From NCBI RefSeq assembly GCF_028736035.1, contig NZ_CP117866.1, forward strand, positions 10,209,001 through 10,273,000: a stretch of 64,000 bases of DNA, written 5' to 3'. Below the pieces are notes generated by a model, which had not been told where the DNA came from, did not search any database, and worked only from the letters and a program-made list of their open reading frames with translations. The DNA comes from Streptomyces sp. T12. Its GTDB lineage: Bacteria > Actinomycetota > Actinomycetes > Streptomycetales > Streptomycetaceae. Positions 7,564 to 15,815 of this stretch are shown one piece after another. Both the position numbers and the translations under genes were made by a program. Position 1 is the stretch's first letter; every line of letters starts with the position of its first letter.

Positions 7564-8886
7564 TCAGCTGGTGAACTGGAGCTCCAGGGAGGTCAGGATC
7601 TCCTCGGCGGCTGCCGCCACGGAGAGCACCGGCTGCTCCGCCAGACTGCCTCCATACACGTCCGGCACGGTGGCCTGGCCCAGCTCGTCCGTGATGAGCA
7701 CCGTCTCGTGCGCGCCGTCCTCGAACGCGGCCTCAAGTGATTCGAGCCTGACGGTCAGCGGGATCCCCGGAATGGCGTGGCCGTCGGAGACGTACTCGAC
7801 GACCATCGGCGAGCCGATGACGCCCTGGACCGGGGCCGAGCTGGCGTTCTGCTGAACCATCCGGGTCATCCCCGGGGCCGCCGACGCCTGACGTGCCTTC
7901 ACCGGGTAACGCACCACACTGCCCTTGCTCCGGTTGGCGCACCAAACGGTGTTGTCCGGCCCGCAGCAGATGGTCCTCGCCGAGCTGCCGGCCGGGAGCT
8001 GGACGCGGGTGAACTCCGTGGGCTCGTCGGCAGGGACGACGTAGAGGTGGTTCTCCGCCGCCACCCACACATTCCCGTCCGGCCCCAAGACCATCCGCCA
8101 GGGCCGGCCGGCCGCGCCGTCCTCGTTGAGGGTGCCCGTGGTGGTGAACCCCTCCTCAGGGTTGTCCAAGTCGTACTTCCACACCTGGTGCGGGTTCTGG
8201 GTGCAGATCCAGACGGACTTCTGGTCGGTGAGGACGCTCTGCGGTACCGCGTTGCGATCGGGCAGGCTGGGGGCGTAGCTCCACTGCCCGTCGTACTTGA
8301 GCACGCAGTTCTCGCGCCGGCCGTGCGTCGCCTGCCCGGCCACCCAGTAGGTGTGGCCCCCGTTGGGGTTTCTGACCGCGGCGAGCCCCACGAGGTGGGT
8401 GTCCGCAGGGGCGGACGGGCTCATGGATACCGGTCCGTCGCCCTGCGGGTAGTAGAAGGCGATGACCCGGTGCAGCGGCTCGGTACAGGCGAGCTTGAAC
8501 CGCTTGCCCGCCTTCCCTTTGGTGTCGACGACGATGAGGTCGTTGGGGTTGCCCTCCTTCTGGATCTTGTGGGCGGTGAAGGCGTAGTCACCCCCGAGCC
8601 TCATCTCGAAGATCGGATCGACCTTGGGCGGGACCTGGGGCTTCTCCAGCGGCTCGGCCGGCGAGGTGAACCACATCTTCTTGTCGTTGTACGGGTCGCG
8701 CACGATCCCGGCGCCGTACCTGGGGGCGAAGTCCGTCACGAACTTCTGCTCGTCCGGGTTCTCGGCGCTGAAGCCGAAGAGCTGGCTGTTCTCCGTGGTG
8801 ACCCAGATGCGCCCGTCACGCCCCGCGGCCATCGAGTTGAGAATCAGCCCCGGCTTGCTCACCTGAATTTCCTCGTATCGCGCCAT
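7564..8886 (-). CDS. Vgb-like beta-propeller protein
   Basis: A 440-residue protein from ATG 8886 with the ribosome site GGAGG (ATGGAGGAACCACC). Blades are visible as AAGRDGRIWVTTENSQLFGF, GPDGNVWVAAENHLYVVP and CCGPDNTVWCANRSKGSVVR. The C-terminal 100 residues (VQGVIGSPMVVEYVSDGHAI onward) look like a beta-sandwich comparable to that of the next gene, 6203-7471. It is divergent from the NHL-repeat gene at 9238 and first in a two-gene unit. The paired design of propeller plus sandwich is repeated in four consecutive genes here. No enzyme active site is recognised. Confidence 0.75.
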   Translation of the reverse strand: MARYEEIQVSKPGLILNSMAAGRDGRIWVTTENSQLFGFSAENPDEQKFVTDFAPRYGAGIVRDPYNDKKMWFTSPAEPLEKPQVPPKVDPIFEMRLGGDYAFTAHKIQKEGNPNDLIVVDTKGKAGKRFKLACTEPLHRVIAFYYPQGDGPVSMSPSAPADTHLVGLAAVRNPNGGHTYWVAGQATHGRRENCVLKYDGQWSYAPSLPDRNAVPQSVLTDQKSVWICTQNPHQVWKYDLDNPEEGFTTTGTLNEDGAAGRPWRMVLGPDGNVWVAAENHLYVVPADEPTEFTRVQLPAGSSARTICCGPDNTVWCANRSKGSVVRYPVKARQASAAPGMTRMVQQNASSAPVQGVIGSPMVVEYVSDGHAIPGIPLTVRLESLEAAFEDGAHETVLITDELGQATVPDVYGGSLAEQPVLSVAAAAEEILTSLELQFTS

Positions 8887-9237
8887 GGTGGTTCCTCCAT
8901 GTTGCGGGAATTCACGCTCGTGGTCCCCCGAGGAACTGCAACAAACCATGCCAAACTACCCTGTTAACCCATTCAGGGGATACCGGAAGAACTGGGCGCT
9001 ACTCCATTCGGGTGACCCCCGCGTGCCTGGCTCCTGCCCCTTTCGCCACCGGATGCGGGCTTCGGGAAGCCTGCCTAGGCTGGGGCGGTGACCGTCCGCG
9101 AGAGTGATCGCGGTCAGGCGTTCTCACGCCGACGAGAGCGGTGGGTACAGCCCGCTCTCCACCCCCTTCGACTCCATCCGACAGCGACGTCCTGCGTGAC
9201 CGGCGACGCCGGCCGGGCACGACCGCTCCGACGGGAG
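8887..9237. promoter_or_regulatory. Divergent intergenic region between two propeller genes
   Basis: About 350 bp separate the divergent starts at 8886 and 9238 and must hold the promoters for both transcripts. It contains an unusually AT-rich stretch for this DNA around 8938-8985 (CATGCCAAACTACCCTGTTAACCCATTC region). I cannot assign -35/-10 boxes with confidence and see no other gene in it. Confidence 0.4.
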
Positions 9238-11142
9238 ATGCCGATGACAACCACGTACCGGGCCGTGGAGCCCGCCCACATCACGGCCACCCTGGAAGGG
9301 GTGATCAGCACTATCGCCGGCCTCGGTTCGGCCGGGTATTCCGGGGACAGCGGACCGGCCGTCGACGCCGAACTCAACACCCCGGCGGGCCCGGCAGTCG
9401 ACGCCTCCGGGAACGTGTACATCGCCGACTCCAACAACCACCGCGTAAGGAAAATCTCTCCGGACGGGATCATCACCACCGTGGCCGGGAACGGTTCGGC
9501 CGGGTACTCCGGGGACGTCGGACCCGCCACCGCCGCCCAGCTCAACACCCCGGTCTCCGTAACGGTCGATGCCGACGGGAACCTGTATATCGCCGAGCGC
9601 TACAACCACCGGATCCGCAAGGTCTCCCTCGACGGGATCATCACCACCGTGGCCGGGAACGGTTCGGCCGGGTACTCCGGGGACGCCGGACCCGCCACCG
9701 CCGCCCAACTCAACGAGCCCGTGAGCGTGGCGGTGGACCGTACGGGAGCCCTCTACATGTGCGACGGGGCCAACCACCGCACCCGCAAGGTGGCGCCGAG
9801 CGGCGTGATCACCACGATCGCGGGCACCGGAATCAAGGGGTACTCCGGTGACGACGGGCCGGCGACGCAGGCCCAGATCGGCTGGAGCACGGCCGTGGCG
9901 GTGGACGAGCAGGGAACCTGCTACATCACCGACGACGAGAACCACCGCGTGCGGAAGATCACCACCGACGGTGTGATCGCCACGGTGGTGGGCAACGGCT
10001 CCAGCCGCTCCAGCGGTGACGACGGACCGGCCGTCTCCGCAGGGGTCGCAAACCCCGTCGGAGTGGCGGTGGACGCCCGAGGGACGCTGTACGTCGCCGA
10101 GCGCAAGAGCCGCGTCGTCCGGCAGGTGACACCCGACGGGACCATCACCACCTTCGCCGGCGACGGCCGCGACGGGAGTTCCGGCGACGGCGGACCAGCT
10201 ACCTCCGCCCGGTTCCGGGACCCCGGCGAACTGGCGGTCGACAGCGCCGGGAACCTGTACGTCTGCGACAGGGCATCCCACAACGTACGCAAGGTCGCGG
10301 GGTCGAAGGAACGCAACTTGACCATACGTCAGGGAAGCGTGCCATTGGCCAAACCCGGCGAGCGGGTCAAGTTCAACCTGGAGATCACCTCACCCGCCGC
10401 CCAGGCGATCGATCCCGGCATCATCACCCAGATGTTCACGGCGCCGACCGGGTTCGTCTTCGAGGGCAAGCCCTCCTACGGCTACTACGGCAGCCGCCCG
10501 CCGGTCACCGGCAACCTCACCCACCGGATCGAGTCCGACGGCAAGGTCCTGGTGGTGACCGGGAACCCACACGTCAACACCTCCGCCACCGACAAGAGTC
10601 CCCTCGTCTACACGATCCCGGTCAGGGCCATGAAGGACGCCTCGCCAGGCACCTACCCGGACGGTCAGGCCGTCATCGGCCGGCATCCGCCCGTTCCGCT
10701 GAGCGGCACCATCACCAGCCCTGCCCCTCCGACCGGGCTTGTGGTCCGGCAGGAGAAGACGCCGGAGATGAAGCCCGGCGAGACCGGCAAGATCAACGTG
10801 GAGCTCTCCGCCCCGAAGGACACCCCGATCACGGGTGCGGTCACCCAGAGGTTCACCGCGCCCACCGGGTTCGTCTTCACCGGAAAGGCGTCGTACGGCT
10901 ACTACTTCGCCAAGCCGGACCGGGTGCTCGGGACCCTCAAGTCCGAGGTGTCGGCGGACGGCCGCACACTCACCGTGACCGAGGAGCTTCATCTCAACAC
11001 CTCCCCGAAGGACCCCAGCCCTCTGATCTACACCCTCCCGGTCAGGGCACTGCCGGACACCCGCCCAGGCACCCGCGACGACGGCCGCGCGATCGTGGGC
11101 AGCCACCCGCCCGTGCCGCTCTCCTGCACCGTCAAGCCCTGA
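9238..11142 (+). CDS. NHL-repeat propeller with two tandem C-terminal beta domains
   Basis: A 634-residue protein. Start ATG 9238 follows CGGGAG; ATG 9244 is equally possible. Six NHL units of about 56 residues occupy residues 15-355, each of the form DGIITTVAGNGSAGYSGD, then GPATAAQLN, then VAVDxxGxLYIADxxNHRVRK, enough for a closed six-bladed propeller. Two about 130-residue repeats follow, each with TAPTGFVFxGKxSYGYY, then HxNTSxxDxSPLxYTxPVRA and HPPVPLS. No signal peptide is visible although such proteins are often extracellular. It probably acts as a scaffold or ligand-binding protein. A 14-bp-stem hairpin follows. Confidence 0.8.
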   Translation: MPMTTTYRAVEPAHITATLEGVISTIAGLGSAGYSGDSGPAVDAELNTPAGPAVDASGNVYIADSNNHRVRKISPDGIITTVAGNGSAGYSGDVGPATAAQLNTPVSVTVDADGNLYIAERYNHRIRKVSLDGIITTVAGNGSAGYSGDAGPATAAQLNEPVSVAVDRTGALYMCDGANHRTRKVAPSGVITTIAGTGIKGYSGDDGPATQAQIGWSTAVAVDEQGTCYITDDENHRVRKITTDGVIATVVGNGSSRSSGDDGPAVSAGVANPVGVAVDARGTLYVAERKSRVVRQVTPDGTITTFAGDGRDGSSGDGGPATSARFRDPGELAVDSAGNLYVCDRASHNVRKVAGSKERNLTIRQGSVPLAKPGERVKFNLEITSPAAQAIDPGIITQMFTAPTGFVFEGKPSYGYYGSRPPVTGNLTHRIESDGKVLVVTGNPHVNTSATDKSPLVYTIPVRAMKDASPGTYPDGQAVIGRHPPVPLSGTITSPAPPTGLVVRQEKTPEMKPGETGKINVELSAPKDTPITGAVTQRFTAPTGFVFTGKASYGYYFAKPDRVLGTLKSEVSADGRTLTVTEELHLNTSPKDPSPLIYTLPVRALPDTRPGTRDDGRAIVGSHPPVPLSCTVKP

Positions 11143-11166
11143 GCTCGAACGTCGCCGACAACCCAC

Positions 11167-11219
11167 GGTCCGGCCCCGCCGCTCAGATCCTGGCACCTCA
11201 GGCTCGGCGGGGCCGGACC
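11167..11219 (+). terminator. Long GC hairpin after the first NHL gene
   Basis: The arms GGTCCGGCCCCGCC (11167-11180) and GGCGGGGCCGGACC (11206-11219) form a perfect 14-bp stem, 24 bp after the stop of the gene ending at 11142 and just upstream of the next gene's ribosome site. It is a probable intrinsic-type terminator without a U-tract. Confidence 0.75.
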
Positions 11220-11246
11220 CCCACCCGCAGGAAGGGACGCACAGCA

Positions 11247-12326
11247 ATGGCTACAACAGTCCCAGTGAGCCAGAGCCACCGGGCAGCAACGCCGCTCCTC
11301 ACACGGATCATCACCACGGTGGCCGGCAGCGGGGCCAAGGGGTACGGCGGCGACGGCGGGCTCGCCACCGCAGCCTGTCTCCACTCCCCGTTCGGTGTCG
11401 CGTCAGGTCCGGACGGCAGCCTTTACATCGGGGACTACTCCAACCACCGGATACGCAAGGTGGATCCGCAGGGGATCATCACCACGGTGGCCGGCTCCGG
11501 CGAGCAGGGCTACGGCGGCGACGGCGGGCCCGCCACCAGGGCTGCCCTCCAGTGCCCCTGCGGCGTGGCACCGGACGGCTCCGGCAATCTCTACCTCGCC
11601 GACCGCTCCAACCAGCGGGTACGGAAGGTCTCCCCGGACGGCACCATCACCACCGTCGCCGGCAACGGCACCGCCGGCTTCAGCGGCGACGGCGGGCCCG
11701 CCACCTCCGCCGCCCTCAACTTTCCGCACTCCGTGGCCGTTGACGCCACCGGCACTCTCTACATCGCCGACGACTACAACCATCGGGTACGGAAGGTCTC
11801 GCCGGACGGAATCATCACCACCCTGGCCGGCACCGGGGTCGACGGCTACGGCGGCGACGGCGGGCCCGCCACCTCCGCCGCCCTCAACTTTCCGCACTCC
11901 GTGGCCGTTGACGCCACCGGCACTCTCTACATCGCCGACCGCTACAACCATCGGGTACGGAAGGTCTCGCCGGACGGAATCATCACCACCCTGGCCGGCA
12001 CCGGCACCGGCACCGGCACCGGCGGCTACGGCGGCGACGGCGGGCCCGCCACCTCCGCCGCCCTCAGCCTGCCGCACGACGTGATCGCCGACAGTGCCGG
12101 CAACGTCCACTTCTCCGACTACGGCAATAAGCGGTTGCGTACGGTCTCCCGGGACGGGTTCATCACCACCCTGGCCGGCACCGGGGTTGACGGCTACGGC
12201 GGCGACGGCGGGCCCGCCACCTCCGCCGCCCTCAGCCAGCCTCTCGGGGTCACGGTCGATGCCGACGGCACCCTCTACTTCTGCGACTGGGGCAATCACC
12301 GGGTGCGGATGCTCAGCACCGCCTGA
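11247..12326 (+). CDS. NHL-repeat beta-propeller protein
   Basis: A 359-residue protein from ATG 11247 after AGGAAGGGA. It consists almost entirely of six NHL repeats of 56 residues (GSGAKGYGGDGGLATAACLH, VAVDATGTLYIADDYNHRVR and so on) and ends with VRMLSTA. It lacks the extra C-terminal domains of the upstream gene. Repeats 3 and 4 are nearly identical in DNA, and a hexanucleotide expansion encodes a GT run between repeats 4 and 5. The stop is directly adjacent to the stop of the convergent epimerase gene. The role is presumably binding or scaffolding, like its neighbour; not known. Confidence 0.8.
   Translation: MATTVPVSQSHRAATPLLTRIITTVAGSGAKGYGGDGGLATAACLHSPFGVASGPDGSLYIGDYSNHRIRKVDPQGIITTVAGSGEQGYGGDGGPATRAALQCPCGVAPDGSGNLYLADRSNQRVRKVSPDGTITTVAGNGTAGFSGDGGPATSAALNFPHSVAVDATGTLYIADDYNHRVRKVSPDGIITTLAGTGVDGYGGDGGPATSAALNFPHSVAVDATGTLYIADRYNHRVRKVSPDGIITTLAGTGTGTGTGGYGGDGGPATSAALSLPHDVIADSAGNVHFSDYGNKRLRTVSRDGFITTLAGTGVDGYGGDGGPATSAALSQPLGVTVDADGTLYFCDWGNHRVRMLSTA
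11683..12004 (+). repeat. Tandem 168-bp internal duplication within the NHL gene
   Basis: The 154-bp segment 11683-11836 recurs at 11851-12004, offset 168 bp (exactly one 56-residue NHL unit). By eye they differ only at two adjacent bases (GAC versus CGC codon). Such DNA identity points to recent duplication of one propeller blade. Confidence 0.85.
11997..12020 (+). repeat. Four-copy hexanucleotide repeat (GGCACC)
   Basis: Four perfect GGCACC units encode GTGTGTGT inside the NHL gene just after the second copy of the duplicated blade. The reading frame is kept whatever the unit number. Confidence 0.85.
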
Positions 12327-13622
12327 TCATGAACGGCCGACGGGAACGACCGGCAGACCCTCGGAGACCGGCGGTGGGGGGATGTCCTGAGGCCGGTCGT
12401 TGTGCCCAAGGAGCCAGCCGCAGGCCGCCGCGCAGCGCTGGGCCGCCAGGCCGTCCCCGTACGGGTTGGGCCTGAGGTGCGGCGCTCCGCTCTCTCCCGC
12501 CTCCAAGAAGGCGTCCGCGCGGGCGAGTTCCTCCTCGGCCGCTGCCACGATGGCCGCCTGCTCCGTTCCGACCAGGCGCGCCAGCCCGCCGCACAGGCCC
12601 TCAAAGCGTTCGGTGTTCCGCCGGGTCACCAGCACCGGAAGGCCGAACGCCGCGGCCTCCTCCTGGATCCCCCCGGAATCGGTGATCACCAGCCGGGCCC
12701 TGCTCAGCAGCCGACTGAACGGCGCGTAGGCGACCGGGCCGGGCAACAGCACATTGGCCAGACCACGGGTGGCTTCCTCAAGTGCGGAACGCACCGCCGG
12801 GTTCATGTGCGCGGCCATCAGGAACGTCGTCCCCCGATGCCGACGGCTGAGCTCGGCGACGGCCCGGCCAATGCGCGCGATGGGTTCCCCCCAGTTCTCC
12901 CTGCGATGCGCAGTCACCAGGACCAGCCGGGATGACGACGCCTCAATCCTCCTGACCAGGGGGTCCCCGGCAGCGGCCGCGCTGCGGCCCGCCATGACGA
13001 CCGCGTCGATCACGGTGTTGCCGGTGACGACGGCCCGGCCCACCGACAGAGCCTCCCGCCGGAGATTGGCATCCGCGTGGTGGGTGGGGGCCAGATGCAG
13101 GGACGACACCTGCGCGATCATCCGGCGGTGCGCCTCCTCAGGGAAAGGGCTACGCAGGTCGCCCGAGCGCAGCCCAGCCTCCACATGGACGACCGGGATC
13201 GAGGAGAAAAAACCCGCCAGGGAGCCGGCCAGGGCCGAGGACGTGTCGCCCTGGACCACGACGGCACGCCAGTCGGCCCTGTCCAGGTGCCCGCCGAGCT
13301 CACGCAGCAGCCTCGCCGACAACTGGGACAGCGAATGGGGACGGTGCCGGGTGCCGAGCCCGACATCCGGTTCGATGCCGAAACAGCCCAGCGTCTGCTC
13401 GACGACCGAACCATGCTGGCCCGTGGTGATCACCACCGGATCCGCCCACGGCCGCCTGCGCAATTCCAGGATGACGGGCGCCATCTTCACGGCCTCCGGC
13501 CGCGTCCCGACGACACACGCGATACGGTCCCGGCTTCCCTCCCACATGGTGCCGTGGACCCCGTCGATGGAGCGTTCCGGTGACCATGGCGCCCGGTACG
13601 ATGGCTCGTTCTGTCTGGTCAT
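12327..13622 (-). CDS. wecB: UDP-N-acetylglucosamine 2-epimerase (non-hydrolysing)
   Basis: The core reads RIACVVGTRPEAVKMAPVIL, then PVVITTGQHG, VVQGDTSSALAGSLAGF, PVVHVEAGLRSGDLRSPFPE, TGNTVIDAV, VTAHRRENWGEP and VITDSGGIQEEA, the standard WecB/MnaA series including the substrate-binding GTRPE and HRREN motifs. It converts UDP-GlcNAc to UDP-ManNAc in the cytoplasm. The start is uncertain: ATG 13622 or 13625 follows GCAGGAG closely, while ATG 13547 would give a more usual N-terminus. Together with the membrane glycosyltransferase at 14227 it suggests production of a ManNAc-containing surface glycan. The symbol is by family resemblance. Confidence 0.85.
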   Translation of the reverse strand: MTRQNEPSYRAPWSPERSIDGVHGTMWEGSRDRIACVVGTRPEAVKMAPVILELRRRPWADPVVITTGQHGSVVEQTLGCFGIEPDVGLGTRHRPHSLSQLSARLLRELGGHLDRADWRAVVVQGDTSSALAGSLAGFFSSIPVVHVEAGLRSGDLRSPFPEEAHRRMIAQVSSLHLAPTHHADANLRREALSVGRAVVTGNTVIDAVVMAGRSAAAAGDPLVRRIEASSSRLVLVTAHRRENWGEPIARIGRAVAELSRRHRGTTFLMAAHMNPAVRSALEEATRGLANVLLPGPVAYAPFSRLLSRARLVITDSGGIQEEAAAFGLPVLVTRRNTERFEGLCGGLARLVGTEQAAIVAAAEEELARADAFLEAGESGAPHLRPNPYGDGLAAQRCAAACGWLLGHNDRPQDIPPPPVSEGLPVVPVGRS

Positions 13623-13908
13623 CATCTCCTGCGTCAAGGGTGCGAGAGGCGGGCCGCCGACCGTCACTGCCGCCGATGGCCGGCCCAGGGCCGCCGATGA
13701 TCAGTCCTCAGGAGAGCACGTTCGATGCTTCCCCCCGCCAGTCTGGCGGTGCACGTGGCCCGTTCGGTTCACAGGTATGCCCTGGATGGCTCCGAGTCGT
13801 ACGCCCGGGAACGACGGCACTCAGGAGATCATGGGGTGTGGGCATTCACATCACTTCCCGATCCGAAGCGCACCGCACGAACCGTAGCCGGGGAACGGGG
13901 ACAGACAC

Positions 13909-14190
13909 ATGTACGGCGTGAACACGCTCCTCATGCTGGGCCCAGCCGCCGACTTGCTGCTGCGGCGCAGGTCCGACCACCGGATCCGCCCGGTCGTGCT
14001 GGCCGCACTCGGACTCACCGCGGCAGCCGGCGGCTTCGTCCTGCTGCGCGCGCTCCACCACCGGCCCCCCACACGGCCATTCACCCGGCACGACTTCCTG
14101 CCCCCTCGCCCGCAGGCCCAGCACGTGCACCCCGAACAGGACACCCCACAGCTCCACCACGACCACCACGTCATCACGAGCGGCCCCTGA
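13909..14190 (+). CDS. Small membrane protein with histidine-rich tail
   Basis: A 93-residue protein from ATG 13909 after GGGGAACGGGGACAG. One hydrophobic helix (VVLAALGLTAAAGGFVLLRA) follows an arginine-rich segment. The C-terminal half is rich in proline and histidine (FLPPRPQAQHVHPEQ, LHHDHHV), which might bind a metal. It ends 36 bp before the glycosyltransferase gene on the same strand, so the two may be co-expressed. No family is recognised, and it could be spurious; the ribosome site and hydrophobic helix favour a real gene. Confidence 0.5.
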   Translation: MYGVNTLLMLGPAADLLLRRRSDHRIRPVVLAALGLTAAAGGFVLLRALHHRPPTRPFTRHDFLPPRPQAQHVHPEQDTPQLHHDHHVITSGP

Positions 14191-14226
14191 ACCAGTGGGC
14201 CTGGAAGGAGCCGGAGCCGTACCGCT

Positions 14227-15567
14227 GTGAAACTCCTCAGACTCATCGACGCGATCGGCTACACCGTCATCACCGCCTCCGCGTGCTATTTCGCCACCGC
14301 CATGGGCATGGGGTTGCTCGAACTGCGTCGGCAGAGAACATCGCTGCCGGTCCAGGGGGACGCCGGTTACGGAAACCCCCACCTCGGACGGCAGGACCAG
14401 CTCCATCTGTACACATTGGTGCCCTGCCTCAACGAGGCCACGGTCATCGGCTCCACCGTCACCGGCCTGGCCGGCCCGCGCTCCACTGTCGTCGTCATCG
14501 ACGACGGCTCCGACGACGACACCGCAGAGGCTGCCGTACGGGATGCCCCCGGCGGTGAAGTCGTGGTGCTGCGGCGCAATCCGCCGTTCGCGCGGCAAGG
14601 CAAGGGCGAAGCCCTCAACCACGGAATCCGTTTCGTCCGCCACGCCGTGCGCACGCGTGGACAGGACCCCCGCCAGGTCGTCGTCTGCGTCATGGACGCC
14701 GACGGCCGGCTCTCCGACCGGGCGCTGGCCCATGTCATACCGCTGTTCAACGACCCCACCACCGGCGGCGTGCAGCTCGGCGTCCGCATCCGCAACCGGC
14801 GGGCGAACTTCCTCACCTGGTTCCAGGATTACCAGTTCTGGTCCATGGCCGCCGTCACCCAGCTCGGCCGCGAGGCCACCGCCACCGTCAGCCTCGGCGG
14901 CAACGGCCAGTTCACCCGGCTGTCCGCGCTGGACAGCATCGGGACCCGTCCGTGGTCCGCCTCACTCACTGAGGACCTCGACCTGGCCATCAGCCTCGCT
15001 CTGCGTGGCTGGCAGCTACGCACCACCGCCCACGCCTCCGTCGACCAGCAGGCCATCGAACACCTCGGCCGCCTGATCCGCCAGCGCACCCGGTGGTACC
15101 AGGGCCACATGACCGCCATCGCACGGTGCGGCGAGATCTGGCGCTCACCGCATCTGGCCCACCTGTCCGCGCTGGAGATGGTCTGCTACCTGCTCGTCCC
15201 CTGGGCACTGGACCTGCCCTGGTCACTGTTGTTCCAGTACTGCCTGGCCTGGTTCCTGCTGTGCCCGTCGTACGTGATCCTCCGCCACCACGCGTCGTAC
15301 CCCGGGCTGCGCGACACCTGGCTGGCCTGGCCGGTCGGCCTCCTGCTGTGGTACCTGCTGGCCTTCGCCCCAGCCCTGATCACCTCCTGGGCCTATCTGC
15401 GCCGGGACCGCCGAGTCGGCCGTCTCCGCGCGCTGCTGATGGGGCATTCGTTCGTCGTCATGAACTACCTGTCGTTCCTCTGTGCCTGGAAGGCGCTGTT
15501 TCGCATGGCTCGCGGCCGCACTTCCTGGGTCAAGACAACCCGCGAGTCCGAACACCCCGGTACCTGA
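14227..15567 (+). CDS. Membrane family 2 glycosyltransferase (polysaccharide synthase type)
   Basis: A 446-residue inner-membrane enzyme starting GTG 14227. One N-terminal membrane helix is followed by a GT-A domain with VVVIDDGSDDDT (first Asp motif), VCVMDADGR (DxD), SLTEDLDLAISLALRGW (TED base) and QRTRWYQGH (QxxRW). The C-terminus has about four hydrophobic helices. This motif set is that of processive beta-glycan synthases such as IcaA/PgaC, HasA and BcsA. With the UDP-GlcNAc 2-epimerase gene nearby, the likely product is an exported amino-sugar polymer; the donor is inferred. A hairpin terminator follows. Confidence 0.88.
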   Translation: MKLLRLIDAIGYTVITASACYFATAMGMGLLELRRQRTSLPVQGDAGYGNPHLGRQDQLHLYTLVPCLNEATVIGSTVTGLAGPRSTVVVIDDGSDDDTAEAAVRDAPGGEVVVLRRNPPFARQGKGEALNHGIRFVRHAVRTRGQDPRQVVVCVMDADGRLSDRALAHVIPLFNDPTTGGVQLGVRIRNRRANFLTWFQDYQFWSMAAVTQLGREATATVSLGGNGQFTRLSALDSIGTRPWSASLTEDLDLAISLALRGWQLRTTAHASVDQQAIEHLGRLIRQRTRWYQGHMTAIARCGEIWRSPHLAHLSALEMVCYLLVPWALDLPWSLLFQYCLAWFLLCPSYVILRHHASYPGLRDTWLAWPVGLLLWYLLAFAPALITSWAYLRRDRRVGRLRALLMGHSFVVMNYLSFLCAWKALFRMARGRTSWVKTTRESEHPGT

Positions 15568-15597
15568 CGCTCCCTGGCCCGGCATACCGTAGGAGAA

Positions 15598-15630
15598 GGC
15601 CCTGACCGCCACAGTGACGCGTTCAGGGCC
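15598..15630 (+). terminator. Hairpin after the glycosyltransferase gene
   Basis: An 8-bp GGCCCTGA / TCAGGGCC stem with a 17-nt loop lies 30 bp downstream of the stop at 15567. The interval up to the recombinase gene (15631-15815) contains no gene I can support. Confidence 0.55.
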
Positions 15631-15815
15631 CTCCCCTTGGGCCCCGACGTTCTCCCGAGACGCGGTCCAGGAGGTGACAGCGGGTCAGATGGAACTCATG
15701 AGAGGACCTTCGACCATGGTCCCCCCGAGGAAATACCGGCTGGAATCACGGGAGCGTGCGGGGCGGATGTACCGCACTTCCGAGCCGAAGCCCGCAGTTT
15801 GTGGCGTCTTAAACC

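Noticed and set aside
6203..8886. True virginiamycin B lyase (antibiotic resistance)
   Set aside because: Only the propeller fold is indicated. I could not identify the lyase catalytic residues, and tandem paralogues with extra domains argue for a structural role.
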